From positions 30,007 to 94,006 of the forward strand of contig CAJAIA010000006.1 in assembly GCA_903939735.1 (NCBI GenBank): a stretch of 64,000 nucleotides of DNA, given 5' to 3'. The notes below the pieces were generated by a model that saw only the letters and a program-made list of their open reading frames with translations, had not been told where the DNA came from and made no database searches. This document shows, in pieces, positions 9,598 to 19,700 of the stretch. Source of the DNA: an uncultured Ignavibacteria bacterium (GTDB lineage: Bacteria; Bacteroidota; Ignavibacteria; Kapaibacteriales; Kapaibacteriaceae). The translations under genes were made by a program, and so were the position numbers. Position 1 is the stretch's first letter, and each line of letters opens with the position of its first letter.

Positions 9598-10532
9598 TGG
9601 CTATAACCCCAACGCGAGTCATTTGGAAGAACGGCAGTTTTGTTCCGTTCGAAAAGGCCAACATCCATGTGCTCTCGCACGTTGTGCACTATGGTTCATC
9701 GTGGTTCGAGGGAATCCGCTGTTACGACACAGCAGAAGGTCCGGCCGTCTTTCGGTTGGATGATCACATGCGTCGTCTGCACTACAGCATGAAGGTATAC
9801 CGCACCCAACTCCCATTTAGCGTGGATGAGTTGTCGGAAGCCGCGGTAGATCTTGTGCGACGCAACAAACTCTCGCAATGCTATATCCGCCCCTTTGCAC
9901 TGCGGGGATTTGGCGACATGGGCGTCTACGGACAGCGCTGTCCGGTCGAAGTCTACATTGCCGCATGGGAATGGGGCACATATCTCGGAGATGGAGCAAC
10001 TGACAACGGTGTTGACGTGTGCATCTCATCGTGGGACCGCATCACGCCGAATGCATTGCCATCCATGGCCAAGGCCGGTGGCAACTACATGAACTCACAG
10101 CTTGTGAAGATGGAAGCCATTGAAAATGGATACGCTGAAGGTATCTGTTTGGACTCCTACGGCAACATCTCTGAAGGATCAGGAGAGAATGTGTTCATCG
10201 TTGTTGACGACGAGCTCATCACTCCACCATCGGCATCGGCGATTCTCCCAGGAATCACGCGTGACACCGTTATCACACTTGCGGAAGAACTTGGTATCAC
10301 GGTTCGTGAACAAAACATTCCACGTGCGATGTTGTACACCTGTGATGAAATGTTCCTCACTGGTACAGCTGTTGAAATCAGCCCAGTGCGATCCGTTGAT
10401 CGCATTGCAGTTGGTCGAGGCAAGGTGGGTCCGGTAACACGGGCTATCCAGCAGGCGTTTCAGAAGATCACTGTCGATGGTGAGGATCCGTACGGATGGC
10501 TCACACCAGTAAAGAAGACAAAAACGAAGTAA
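9597..10532 (+). CDS. ilvE: Branched-chain amino acid aminotransferase
   Basis: 311 residues, class IV PLP aminotransferase of usual length. Near the N terminus are HYGSSWFEGIR and YIRPFALRG; the PLP lysine is K159 in MAKAGGNYMNSQL (same number as in E. coli IlvE); ISEGSGENVF, LPGITRD and FLTGTAVEISPV follow. It interconverts valine, leucine and isoleucine with their 2-oxoacids. The start overlaps the gatB stop; the next gene, an E1 of branched-chain 2-oxoacid dehydrogenase, starts 29 nt after it and uses its products, which argues for a catabolic or acyl-CoA-generating role here (inference). Confidence 0.95.
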   Translation: MAITPTRVIWKNGSFVPFEKANIHVLSHVVHYGSSWFEGIRCYDTAEGPAVFRLDDHMRRLHYSMKVYRTQLPFSVDELSEAAVDLVRRNKLSQCYIRPFALRGFGDMGVYGQRCPVEVYIAAWEWGTYLGDGATDNGVDVCISSWDRITPNALPSMAKAGGNYMNSQLVKMEAIENGYAEGICLDSYGNISEGSGENVFIVVDDELITPPSASAILPGITRDTVITLAEELGITVREQNIPRAMLYTCDEMFLTGTAVEISPVRSVDRIAVGRGKVGPVTRAIQQAFQKITVDGEDPYGWLTPVKKTKTK

Positions 10533-10561
10533 TCACCCCGATCGATACACCGGAGTTTATC

Positions 10562-12709
10562 ATGGCCAAGGCCAAGAGCAAGCCGCAACCAGCATCGAAA
10601 GCAAAAGCGAACACGAAGACACCTGCGCCAGCACCAGTCAAGAGCGGTGCAGCTGCACAACAGCGCAAGGATCTCTTCTCTGTGAAGGGATTCGACAAAG
10701 CGACGCTGCGCGAGTGGTACCAGCTTCAACATCTCGGACGTCGATTGGACGAGAAAGCTGCTAACTATCTGAAGATGGCCAAGGGATGGTCGTATCATGC
10801 TCCGTTTGCCGGACATGATGGCATTCAGCTTGCACTGGGTAAGATCTTCCGTCCAGGCAAGGACTTCCTGTTCCCCTATTACCGTGACTTGCTCACCTCG
10901 CTCGCTGCTGGCTTGACGGTTGAGGAGATTATCGCGAACGGACTGTCCAAGGATGCTGATGTGGCTGGCGGTGGTCGCCACATGAGTAATCACTTCGCCA
11001 AGCAATCACTCCGTCTGCAGAACTCATCGTCGTGCACGGGTAACCACTCGCAGCAAGCAGCTGGAACGGCGCGTTCGATCAAGAAGTACAAGGGCGACGA
11101 AGTGGTGTATTGCTCAACGGGCGACAGCACAACGTCGGAAGGCTACTACTATGAAGCCGTCAACGGCGCTGATCGTGAGAAGCTACCTCTGATCTTTGTG
11201 ATCCAGAATAACAAGTACGGCATCTCTGTGCCGTTGCACGAGCAGACAACCAATTCGACTGTGTCGGATAATTTCCGCGGCTTCTCGAATCTGAAGATCA
11301 TTCAGTGCGACGGTCGCGACCCAATGGATTCCTACCGTGCACTTGAGGAAGCTCGCGCTTACGTTCTCTCAGGCAAAGGTCCAGCCATGGTCCATGCCGA
11401 CTGTGATCGTATTGGATCGCACAGCAACTCGGACAATCACGAGCTCTATCGCACCAAGGAAGAAATCGACGCAATGAAGGAGCGCGATCCGCTTCCACGC
11501 ATGCGGGCAACCCTGGTGGCGAACGGCGTCGCAACCGACGAAGAACTCACCGCCATGGAAGAGGCAAACAAGACAGCCATCTTTGCTGCAGCGGATGCTG
11601 TTGAGCCACTTCCCGACCCAGATCCTCAATCCTACAACGAATTCCTGCTTCCTGAGCCTGTTGTTGGATACGACGACACAAGCGAAGCTCGTTGGACACC
11701 ATCGCCGGATGCCGAGCTCGTAACGTTCCGCGAAGGTATCGTCAACGTTCTCCACGAGGAGTTCCGTCGTAACCCAAACACCTTCCTCTTTGGCCAAGAT
11801 GTCGCATCAAAGAAGAAGCAAGGCATCTTTAATGTCTGCAAGGGCCTCCTGGACGAGTTTGGTAACGACCGCGTCTGGAATGCCCCTATCGCAGAGGACT
11901 TCATCGTTGGAACAGCCAACGGCATGACGCGCTATCGTGACGACATCCGTGTGGTGGTTGAAGGGGCTGAGTTTGCAGACTACTTCTGGCCAGCAATGGA
12001 GCAGCTCATTGAGTGTACGCACGATTACTGGCGCACACGCGGACAATTCTCACCAGCTATGGTGATTCGTCTCGCATCCGGTGGCTACATCCAAGGTGGA
12101 CTGTACCACTCGCAGAACCTCGAAGGAACGTTTACAACGCTCCCAGGTCTGCGCGTTGTATGCCCATCATTTGCTGACGATGCCGTCGGACTCATGCGGA
12201 ACGCTATTCGCTCGCGTGGAACCACCATGTTCCTCGAGCCAAAGTTCCTCTATAACTACCGTCCAACATCATCGGCAATGCCTCCGGAAGACTTCATCAT
12301 TCCGTTCGGTAAGGCCAAGATTCGCCGTCCGGGCGACCACATCACCGTTGTCACCTACGGAACACCAGTTCACTGGAGCCTCCAGGCCGCTGAGACACTT
12401 GCCGGTGAAGGTATCTCTGTGGAAGTCATCGACTTGCGTTCGCTCGCCCCTTGGGACAAAGAACTCGTCTTTGAACGGGTAAAGCGTACAGGACGCTGCG
12501 TTGTAGTGCACGAAGACAAGAAGACAGGTGGATTTGGTGGCGAAATCGCATCCAGCATCAGTGAAGAGCTCTTCCGCTACCTCGATGCTCCCGTGGCCCG
12601 CCTGGGTTCAAAGGATACACCGGTAGGATTTGCAAAGAATCTCGAAAAGGGAATCCTGCTCAACGTGGACGATATCATCGCATCAATTCGTACCACATTG
12701 GCCTTCTAA
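10562..12709 (+). CDS. Fused E1 alpha-beta of branched-chain 2-oxoacid dehydrogenase
   Basis: 715 residues from ATG 10562, which has GGAG 8 nt upstream; the longer frame from 10496 overlaps ilvE and is rejected. The N-terminal ~30 residues are Lys/Ala/Pro-rich and probably disordered. E1-alpha (about 50-370) has GRHMSNHF, the ThDP/Mg motif beginning STGDSTTSEG and ending in QNNKYGIS; E1-beta (about 395-715) has FGQDVASKKKQGIFNV, APIAEDFIVG, PSFADDAVGLM and the late EDKKTGGFGGEI. This single-chain alpha-beta form is found in several Bacteroidota-type bacteria. It decarboxylates 2-oxoisovalerate and relatives onto the lipoyl E2, which is not in the window. The gene ends in front of a strong terminator. 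Confidence 0.92.
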   Translation: MAKAKSKPQPASKAKANTKTPAPAPVKSGAAAQQRKDLFSVKGFDKATLREWYQLQHLGRRLDEKAANYLKMAKGWSYHAPFAGHDGIQLALGKIFRPGKDFLFPYYRDLLTSLAAGLTVEEIIANGLSKDADVAGGGRHMSNHFAKQSLRLQNSSSCTGNHSQQAAGTARSIKKYKGDEVVYCSTGDSTTSEGYYYEAVNGADREKLPLIFVIQNNKYGISVPLHEQTTNSTVSDNFRGFSNLKIIQCDGRDPMDSYRALEEARAYVLSGKGPAMVHADCDRIGSHSNSDNHELYRTKEEIDAMKERDPLPRMRATLVANGVATDEELTAMEEANKTAIFAAADAVEPLPDPDPQSYNEFLLPEPVVGYDDTSEARWTPSPDAELVTFREGIVNVLHEEFRRNPNTFLFGQDVASKKKQGIFNVCKGLLDEFGNDRVWNAPIAEDFIVGTANGMTRYRDDIRVVVEGAEFADYFWPAMEQLIECTHDYWRTRGQFSPAMVIRLASGGYIQGGLYHSQNLEGTFTTLPGLRVVCPSFADDAVGLMRNAIRSRGTTMFLEPKFLYNYRPTSSAMPPEDFIIPFGKAKIRRPGDHITVVTYGTPVHWSLQAAETLAGEGISVEVIDLRSLAPWDKELVFERVKRTGRCVVVHEDKKTGGFGGEIASSISEELFRYLDAPVARLGSKDTPVGFAKNLEKGILLNVDDIIASIRTTLAF

Positions 12710-12744
12710 CACCTATTGGTGTCAATCTCTCCTGACAGTGTGAA

Positions 12745-12806
12745 GGGGGAGGTTCCGCGTAAGCCCCTAACAAGGCAAAGCTTACGTCTGGAACCTCCCC
12801 CTTTTT
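12745..12806 (+). terminator. Rho-independent terminator after the E1 gene
   Basis: A 12-bp stem GGGGGAGGTTCC (12745-12756) pairs with its exact complement at 12790-12801; inside it a second 7-bp stem CGTAAGC/GCTTACG forms. A run of five T (12802-12806) follows directly. It closes the gatB-ilvE-E1 unit. Confidence 0.9.
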
Positions 12807-12809
12807 CCG

Positions 12810-12841
12810 TTTGGTGGGTACCGACCCGAAGGATATATTTG
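12810..12841 (+). promoter_or_regulatory. Complete Bacteroidota-type promoter (TTTG-N20-TAnnTTTG)
   Basis: TTTG at 12810-12813 and TATATTTG at 12834-12841 are 20 nt apart, exactly the spacing known for Bacteroidota housekeeping promoters. It follows the terminator at once and reads into the TPR gene. Expected start near 12847, giving a leader of about 118 nt if the ATG at 12965 is used. Confidence 0.7.
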
Positions 12842-12964
12842 CAAGTCTGATTCAGTGGGCGAGGTATGCCTATGGCATTCCGTGCGCACCTAGTGAGTCG
12901 GATTCGTTCAATTCAAATGTGGTGTCACTACGACAACACATGTACGAGAGCTACTGAGGAGTGC

Positions 12965-13687
12965 ATGAGCACAGAACCGTTGGAAACAGTACAGAGCACC
13001 CGTTCCGGGGCATCAGCATCTGAACCACAGATCGATGCCATCGTAGAGCGCGTGCGTTCACAAGCAAAGCCAGTGATTGCCGGAGTTGTGGTAATCGTTC
13101 TTGCGATTGTTGGATACTGGTGGTATTCAGCAAACCAAGCAGAGCGCAACGCTGAGGCATCGACACAACTGTCGCGTGTCCGTGGTGCCTTTGAAATGGG
13201 CGAATTCGGCAAGGCGCTTGTAGGCGGCGATTCACTGCCAACCTACGGAGCCGACAAGGTGATGGGTCTGATTGACATCAGCGAACAATATGAAGGAACA
13301 GACGCCGGAGCGATAGCCGCCTTGATGGCTGGCAACGCACTGGCTAACCTGGGCCGAGTTGGTGAGGCTACGGTACACTTCGAGCGCGCACAGTCGTCTG
13401 GCGCTGAAGTGGTCAAAGTTGGTGCTATCAAAGGACTTGCGCTCGTGCAAGAAGATGGCGGAAACTTCACCGAGGCCGCTGGACTGTATGAGAAGGCAGC
13501 TGTTCAAGGGGCTAAAACAGGCCTTGAGGACGATTGCTACTACAAGGCTGGTCTCTGTTATGAGAAAGCCAAGTCCAATGATAAAGCAGCAGAAATGTAC
13601 CGTTTGGTTGTCAAAAAGTTCGAAATGTCGGAGTCTGCAGGCCCGGCCCGGATGGGTCTGGCAAGGCTTGGCATGGGAATTGATTAG
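12965..13687 (+). CDS. Single-TM TPR protein (YfgM-like)
   Basis: 240 residues from ATG 12965, preceded by GAGGAG at good spacing. The frame could start up to 33 codons earlier (12866 or 12872, the latter with GAGG 8 nt before it), but the added sequence looks non-homologous and Cys/His-scattered. A cytoplasmic Ser/Glu-rich tail is followed by one transmembrane helix (about 37-54, VIAGVVVIVLAIVGYWW) and then tetratricopeptide repeats to the end (for example YYKAGLCYEKAKSNDKAAEMY). This is the layout of YfgM, a chaperone-linked partner of the Sec translocon, fitting its place before a run of large exported proteins. The function is inferred from architecture only. Confidence 0.75.
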   Translation: MSTEPLETVQSTRSGASASEPQIDAIVERVRSQAKPVIAGVVVIVLAIVGYWWYSANQAERNAEASTQLSRVRGAFEMGEFGKALVGGDSLPTYGADKVMGLIDISEQYEGTDAGAIAALMAGNALANLGRVGEATVHFERAQSSGAEVVKVGAIKGLALVQEDGGNFTEAAGLYEKAAVQGAKTGLEDDCYYKAGLCYEKAKSNDKAAEMYRLVVKKFEMSESAGPARMGLARLGMGID

Positions 13688-13776
13688 AGAACCTCGGCAT
13701 TCTGTGCCCTTTTCCCATTTGAAGTAGTAAACAAGTGATTGAATTAAAGCTTAAGGTTTTTACAACTGGAGGTTGT

Positions 13777-16700
13777 ATGCAACGTTGGTTTCGTCTGAGC
13801 AGCTTGCTGCTTGTGCTAACCGCGGCATTTAATGTGGCTCTATCGCAGAGTTACGTGGAGGTTCGTGGTAGTCTTCCTCCGGGATCGGTGCGCGTATTCG
13901 TACGTGACACCGTTTATCGTATCAGTGGAACGTACACAATTGGTGGTACGCTTCTGATCGAGCCCGGTTCACGTGTTGAGTTCATGCCGAACGGTCGGCT
14001 GATTGACTCAACTGGTGGTCGTATCATTGCTGATGGTCGTGCGTCTGCGACGTACAATCCAACAGCAGTGAATCCGCTCGTTCCGCCATATGTCGGATAT
14101 GATGATCCGTCATATTTCGGTGCACCTGGAGTCGTCTCATCGACGATTTCAACAGAGCCGACCATTCACCCGTCGAAGTATTCCACGATTTTCAACGTGG
14201 ATCTCGGCTCGAACCCTAACCTTCAGGGCCTTACGCCTGCAAAGGCGATGGTCTACAAGGCAGCTCGATTGGAGCTGGGCGGAGTGATTTCAGCAATCCG
14301 CCTCAATCCATGGTTCCGCCCGACAGGCGCTGCTATCAGCGTTCGTCCGGCTCGCATCACATTTGCAGCTGCAGGTGTGAATACGTTCTCACGCGAATGG
14401 GGTCACATCATCGTGCTTCCAGGTTCACGTGCAGCGTTCTTCCGCGATGTCGACTTTGTTGGTTTCCGCAAGGACACAACAGTTGACAAGGAGCCAATCT
14501 ATCTCGCGAACAACACAGGCTCGCTTCTTACGCGCGCTCAAGCTGAAGCTGCAAACGACAACATTCTTCGTGCTTCGAACGGTGGTGGCGGTGCTATCAC
14601 GACGTTCTCATCACGCACGTGGATTGTGGGCTGTAACTTCCGCAACAACATGGCTCGCTACCGTGGTGGCGCTCTCCAGGTTCTCCAAGCACCGGTTGAT
14701 CAGTTCGCAGGCTCAACTCTGCAACTCTGGCCAACGGTAACTACGACACAACTGGATGCACTTCCTAAGTACCCAGCCACGGTCAACCCGTTCCTGACAA
14801 GCCCGCTCACTGCTGAGCCAATCGATCAAGCACTTCCGATCACGGACCGTGTCTATGACGCTGCAGCAGAAACAATGACAGATAACGATCGTCAGTCGAT
14901 TGACGACGCTCGTCTTGCTGTATACCTTGGTCGTATCCGCCAGATCCGTTTCACAGGCAACACTGCTCGTGTTTCGGATGTTGACACGATCAATGTCGGT
15001 GGTATTCGTTTTGTTGGTGATGCTAATCGTGCTGCGACAGTGTTCGCAACGAATTCGCGCTCACAGAAGAACGAAGCTGCCGGTGGCGCTGTATATATCA
15101 GCGGCCGCTCAAACATGACAATCGGTCTTGGTATCAATGACTTCCAAGGCAAGGACACGGTTGAATTCAACAGCAACATTGCTGAAAACCGTCAGCCTTC
15201 GACATTGGTTGGAACGACACGCACATCGGGTGCACTCGGTGGTGCTGTATACGTTGGTGATGCAACGAGCGTAATCTTCGCTGGTCGCTATACAACGAAC
15301 CGCACAGTCACACCGTTCATCACAGATGTAACGTCTGACCCAACAAACACGATTGGCAATTTCTCGCAGGGTGGAGCTATCTATGCTGCATCAACTGCTC
15401 GTCAAATCCAAGTTCGTGGCAACCTTGATAACAACCCACCAACACACTTCCTTGGTAACGAGGCAGCACGTGGTGGTGCTATCTATGTAGCGGCTGGCAC
15501 AACAAATACAGACGTATCACCATGGATTGGTGGTTCGGACGGTATTATCAATGCTCGCAACTATGGTTTCAACATCAAGTTCCGTGACAACCGCGCTTCG
15601 GTGGACGGTGGTGCTGTATTCACAGCACGTAACATGTTCATGTACGGTGCTGGTGGTTCAAGTGGTCCCCTCTGGATCTACGGAACGAACTACGGTGTTG
15701 AATTCCAAAACAACGTAGCGAACTTCTCTGGTGGTGCTATCACAGTAGCAGTTCCACAAAACCTTCCAATCGCTCGTCGCGTTCTTCGCTTTGTTCGTGG
15801 TCACTTCCTCAACAACCGTGTTGGTGAAGTTGCAGACTCGCTCAAGTCGAATGTACGTGGTGGTGGTGCTCTCTACTCGATCAACGCTGACCTCAACGTT
15901 GTTAAGGGTGTAGAATTCCGCGCTAACAAGGCATGGAATGGTAACGGTGGTGCTATCGCAGTTGTCACACCAGACACACTCACACGCAAGCGCTTCATGG
16001 TCACAGACCTCGATGAAGTTCGCTTCGATGCAAACGGCGTTGCTACAGGTTATTCACCACGCAACGACGTCTTCACATTCCAGACATCAAGCCCACGTGC
16101 TGATGAGCGCATGCTCACACGTTTCTACGACAACGTAGCAAACGCAAACGCAGCACGTCAAGGTAGCGGCACAACACAATCTGGTGATATCCGCGTAACA
16201 CACCCAGGAACAACGCTCCGTGAGAACGGTACTGGTCTTGGTGGTGCTCTCTATATCCTCGACAGCATCCGTGTTCGTGTAGACACAGTGTCATTTGACC
16301 GTGTCCGCTTCCAGAACAACACTGCCTTCACTGGTGCAGCTGTTTACTCTGACAACTACGATCTCAAGCTTGCTTTTGCTCGTACACTTGTCACTGGTAA
16401 CAAGGCAACATCAGACGTTGGTCGTTCAAACGACACGATCCAAGGCCCACTTGTAAACAGCGAAAACGTTGCTTCAAGTGACCTTGCTGGTGCAGTTCTC
16501 TATGGTGAAGTAACGGGTCCACTTCCATGGTCGACATACAGCTTCGCAGCTAACTCGATCTATGACAACAGCGCTCGCTTCATCATCCGTCTTCCAGACG
16601 CACAAGACACAAAGGGTGTTCTTGCTGGTACAACAGGTATTGGTTTCGGTGGTGTTGACACTCTCCGTGGCAACTACTGGGGCCGTACAGAAGCAAATGT

Positions 16701-19700
16701 TTCAACGATCCTTCCTGTATCGCCAAACGGTGGTGCACGTGTTCAAGAAACGTTCTTCATTGCTGGCAACGGCAAGACGCACATGCGCTTTGTACGTGAA
16801 GCAACAAGCAACGTAACAGATCAAGGTCCATTCGAATCGGCATGGCGCTATAACTACAAGCCGATCCCAGCATGGACAATCCCAGATACGCTCCTTCTTT
16901 CAGGTCGTATCTATGACATCTTCGATAAGGGTACAGACATCAAGACGGCTGACTACTCAAACCGTCGTATGTCACCAGTAGAAGACTTCGCAGTTGGTAT
17001 CCCACCAGTTCTGAAGCTCTACACAGACGTAACAATGCCTTCGTACAACAAGTACGTAAAGCGTTGGACACGTAATCCATTCGATGCAGAAGCGTTCACA
17101 GACATCGCAGCAGTTCAGACGGAATTTGTTGGTAACCATCCAATTGGATACCCAGTATTCCTCGAAGCTCGTGCTGACTACAGCGCAACTGCAGAAGTAA
17201 GCAACAACGATGCTCGTGCAATCAACGAGTCGGTCTTCTTCGTGATCAACGAGCGCACTGGTGACTTCATCCGTGTGAACTTTGCACAGAAGAATCTGAC
17301 AGACACGATTTATCGTGCTCGTGTTGAACTTGTGCCAGACTCAACAAACGGTGGTGATCCAAACATCCGTCGCGCATACGAAGGCCTTGCAACGTATGGC
17401 ACAGGTGCTACACTCCTTTCATTCCTTGCAGACAATCCTGTTGTTGAAGATTCTTCAGCTCTCCAGGGTCGCAAGTGGGAAGGTTCTTCAATCCTTGGTG
17501 AACTCGGTGGTGCAGGCTTCCGTCTTGCAAACCGCCCAACACTCCCAACATCAAACGCTGTAGGCGGTGATGGTGGCAAGGAAACGTACTTTGGTGGTGA
17601 GCGCTTCCGCGCACTCCCAGTGCGTGAAGGTGACCAAGTCACAATCGTATCTCGTACAATGCTCTGGAAGGAAGGCGTTGTCAATGCTATCAACGGTGGT
17701 CTAACGTTCACTGTCGGTAACAACACAACACCTCCTGTCTTCACTGGTGCAGCTGATACACTCGGCACATCACCACTGATTCACCCAGAAATGCGCAACC
17801 GCGTGTTTGTGACAGAGAATCGTCTCTATACTCCGATCACAGCAGCACAATCACCACGTGGTGGCGGTCGCAGCTGGTTCAACGAGCCATCAAGCTACCC
17901 AGCTGATGCATCGGGCAACCCGATCACATCAATGGATGGCTATGAGCGCGACTCGATCTTCACGATCACTGCAGTTGATGTAAACAAGTTCTACGACCCA
18001 CGTGTTGTAAACGATCCAAACTTCAACGCTCAGCTTTCGTACTTCTGGAACATCACAACTGGTAACTCTGCTCTTCGCTACTGGCTGCGCGATACACTCG
18101 TGTATGCTTCAAGCGCGAACAACCCACGTTGGGGTGCAACTGGCTACCGCATGCTTCGCGGTCGTCCAATCAACCCGTACATCGTTCCAGGTGGTGAAGA
18201 AGTAGAAGTTGCTACAAAGAACTTCCCGCCAACACACGAGATGATCGATACGCTTCGCAAGTGGAACTTCGACGAAGCATTCATTTCGCGCTGGCACTAC
18301 ATCTACCCATCGTACTTCCACGCTCAGCAGTACGACAACAATGCTATTGCTCTTGATCAGCGTAATCCGTCAAACACGAACGCCCGTTTCCTCCAGCAGG
18401 ACACAGTGAACTTCGGTTGGTTGGATTCGTCATCATACCGCTTCCGCATTCACGTTGTTGATTCGATGCCACGCTTCCTCTGGAACTACAACGCTACAGG
18501 CGGACAGGCAACGACATACCAGAACATGTTGAAGGGTGACCTTACAATTGTTCTCGATCCAACAACAACAGATGCTGGTTCGTACGACAAGGCAACTGGT
18601 ACATACCTCGATACACTTCGAATGACAAACACAACGTCACGTGTTGGTCGCCGTCTCACACAGCCAAACGCTGTATTGAACGAAGTGTACAATGCACCAA
18701 ACGCTCCTCAGCCTGATGATTTGAACGTTCAGTTCGTAGCTAACCTTACAGACTCGCTCCGTTTCCGTCTTGACGTGAACACAGATGATGAGTTTGAAGA
18801 TCTTGCAGCTATCGACACGAACCGTGCAGTTGTGAAGAAGTATGGTGTATGGGACTTCCGCTACGGTAAGACATCGTACGGCTTCCTTTCTACATCAATC
18901 CGCCAGACACCAGATGATGTGTCTGTAGAGGACATTGTTCAAGCTCGTCCAAGCTGGATGGCTACGCAGTTCATGCGTCGCTATGAGAATGCTGGTCAGG
19001 TTGACCAATTCGGTGAAGACTTCACAACACGTGGCCGTATCGAAATCCGTATCGGTGCAGCACAAGCGCGTCAACTTCTCCAGCCAGTAAACGATCTGGA
19101 TCCAGGTCGTCCAATCAACGGTGATATGAATACTGATACAGTCACGACAATCGTTGTAAACGATGGTCACGGTGGTATCAACTCTATCACACGCCGTCTC
19201 TTCGTGAACGTTGTACCAACGCTCATGGAACAAGCTGCTCTTGATTCAATTGCTATCGAAGACATCGACTACAACGTTGATCTTCTCGATTCAGCACGCC
19301 GCATCAAGGTAACTGATCCAAACTTCGGTCAAGCGCACACATGGGAACTCGTCTATGCAGACGATACTCGTGATTCAGTTCCAGTAGATCCTTACTTCAC
19401 AGAAGCGGGTCAACTTGTTCTCGATGCTACGCGCAAGACAACTCCAGCATGGTTGAAGATCAACCCAACAAGTGGCTTGCTCTATGGCACACCACGTGTT
19501 ACAGACCTTCCATATGCTGACACAACAGTTCGCGTGACAGTTATCGTAACTGATGCTGGTGGTCTCAAGGCAATGCGTACATACGACCTCCGTGTCGAAG
19601 CACGTAACCACGACCCACGTCTTCTTTCTTCGCCGATTGTCAAGTGCGTTGAGCAAGGTCGTCCATACTCGGACACAATCCGTGTAACAGACATTGATCT

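Noticed and set aside
13735..13776. GTG start for the 2336-residue protein
   Set aside because: The ATG at 13777 has GGAGG at ideal spacing and begins the signal peptide at once.
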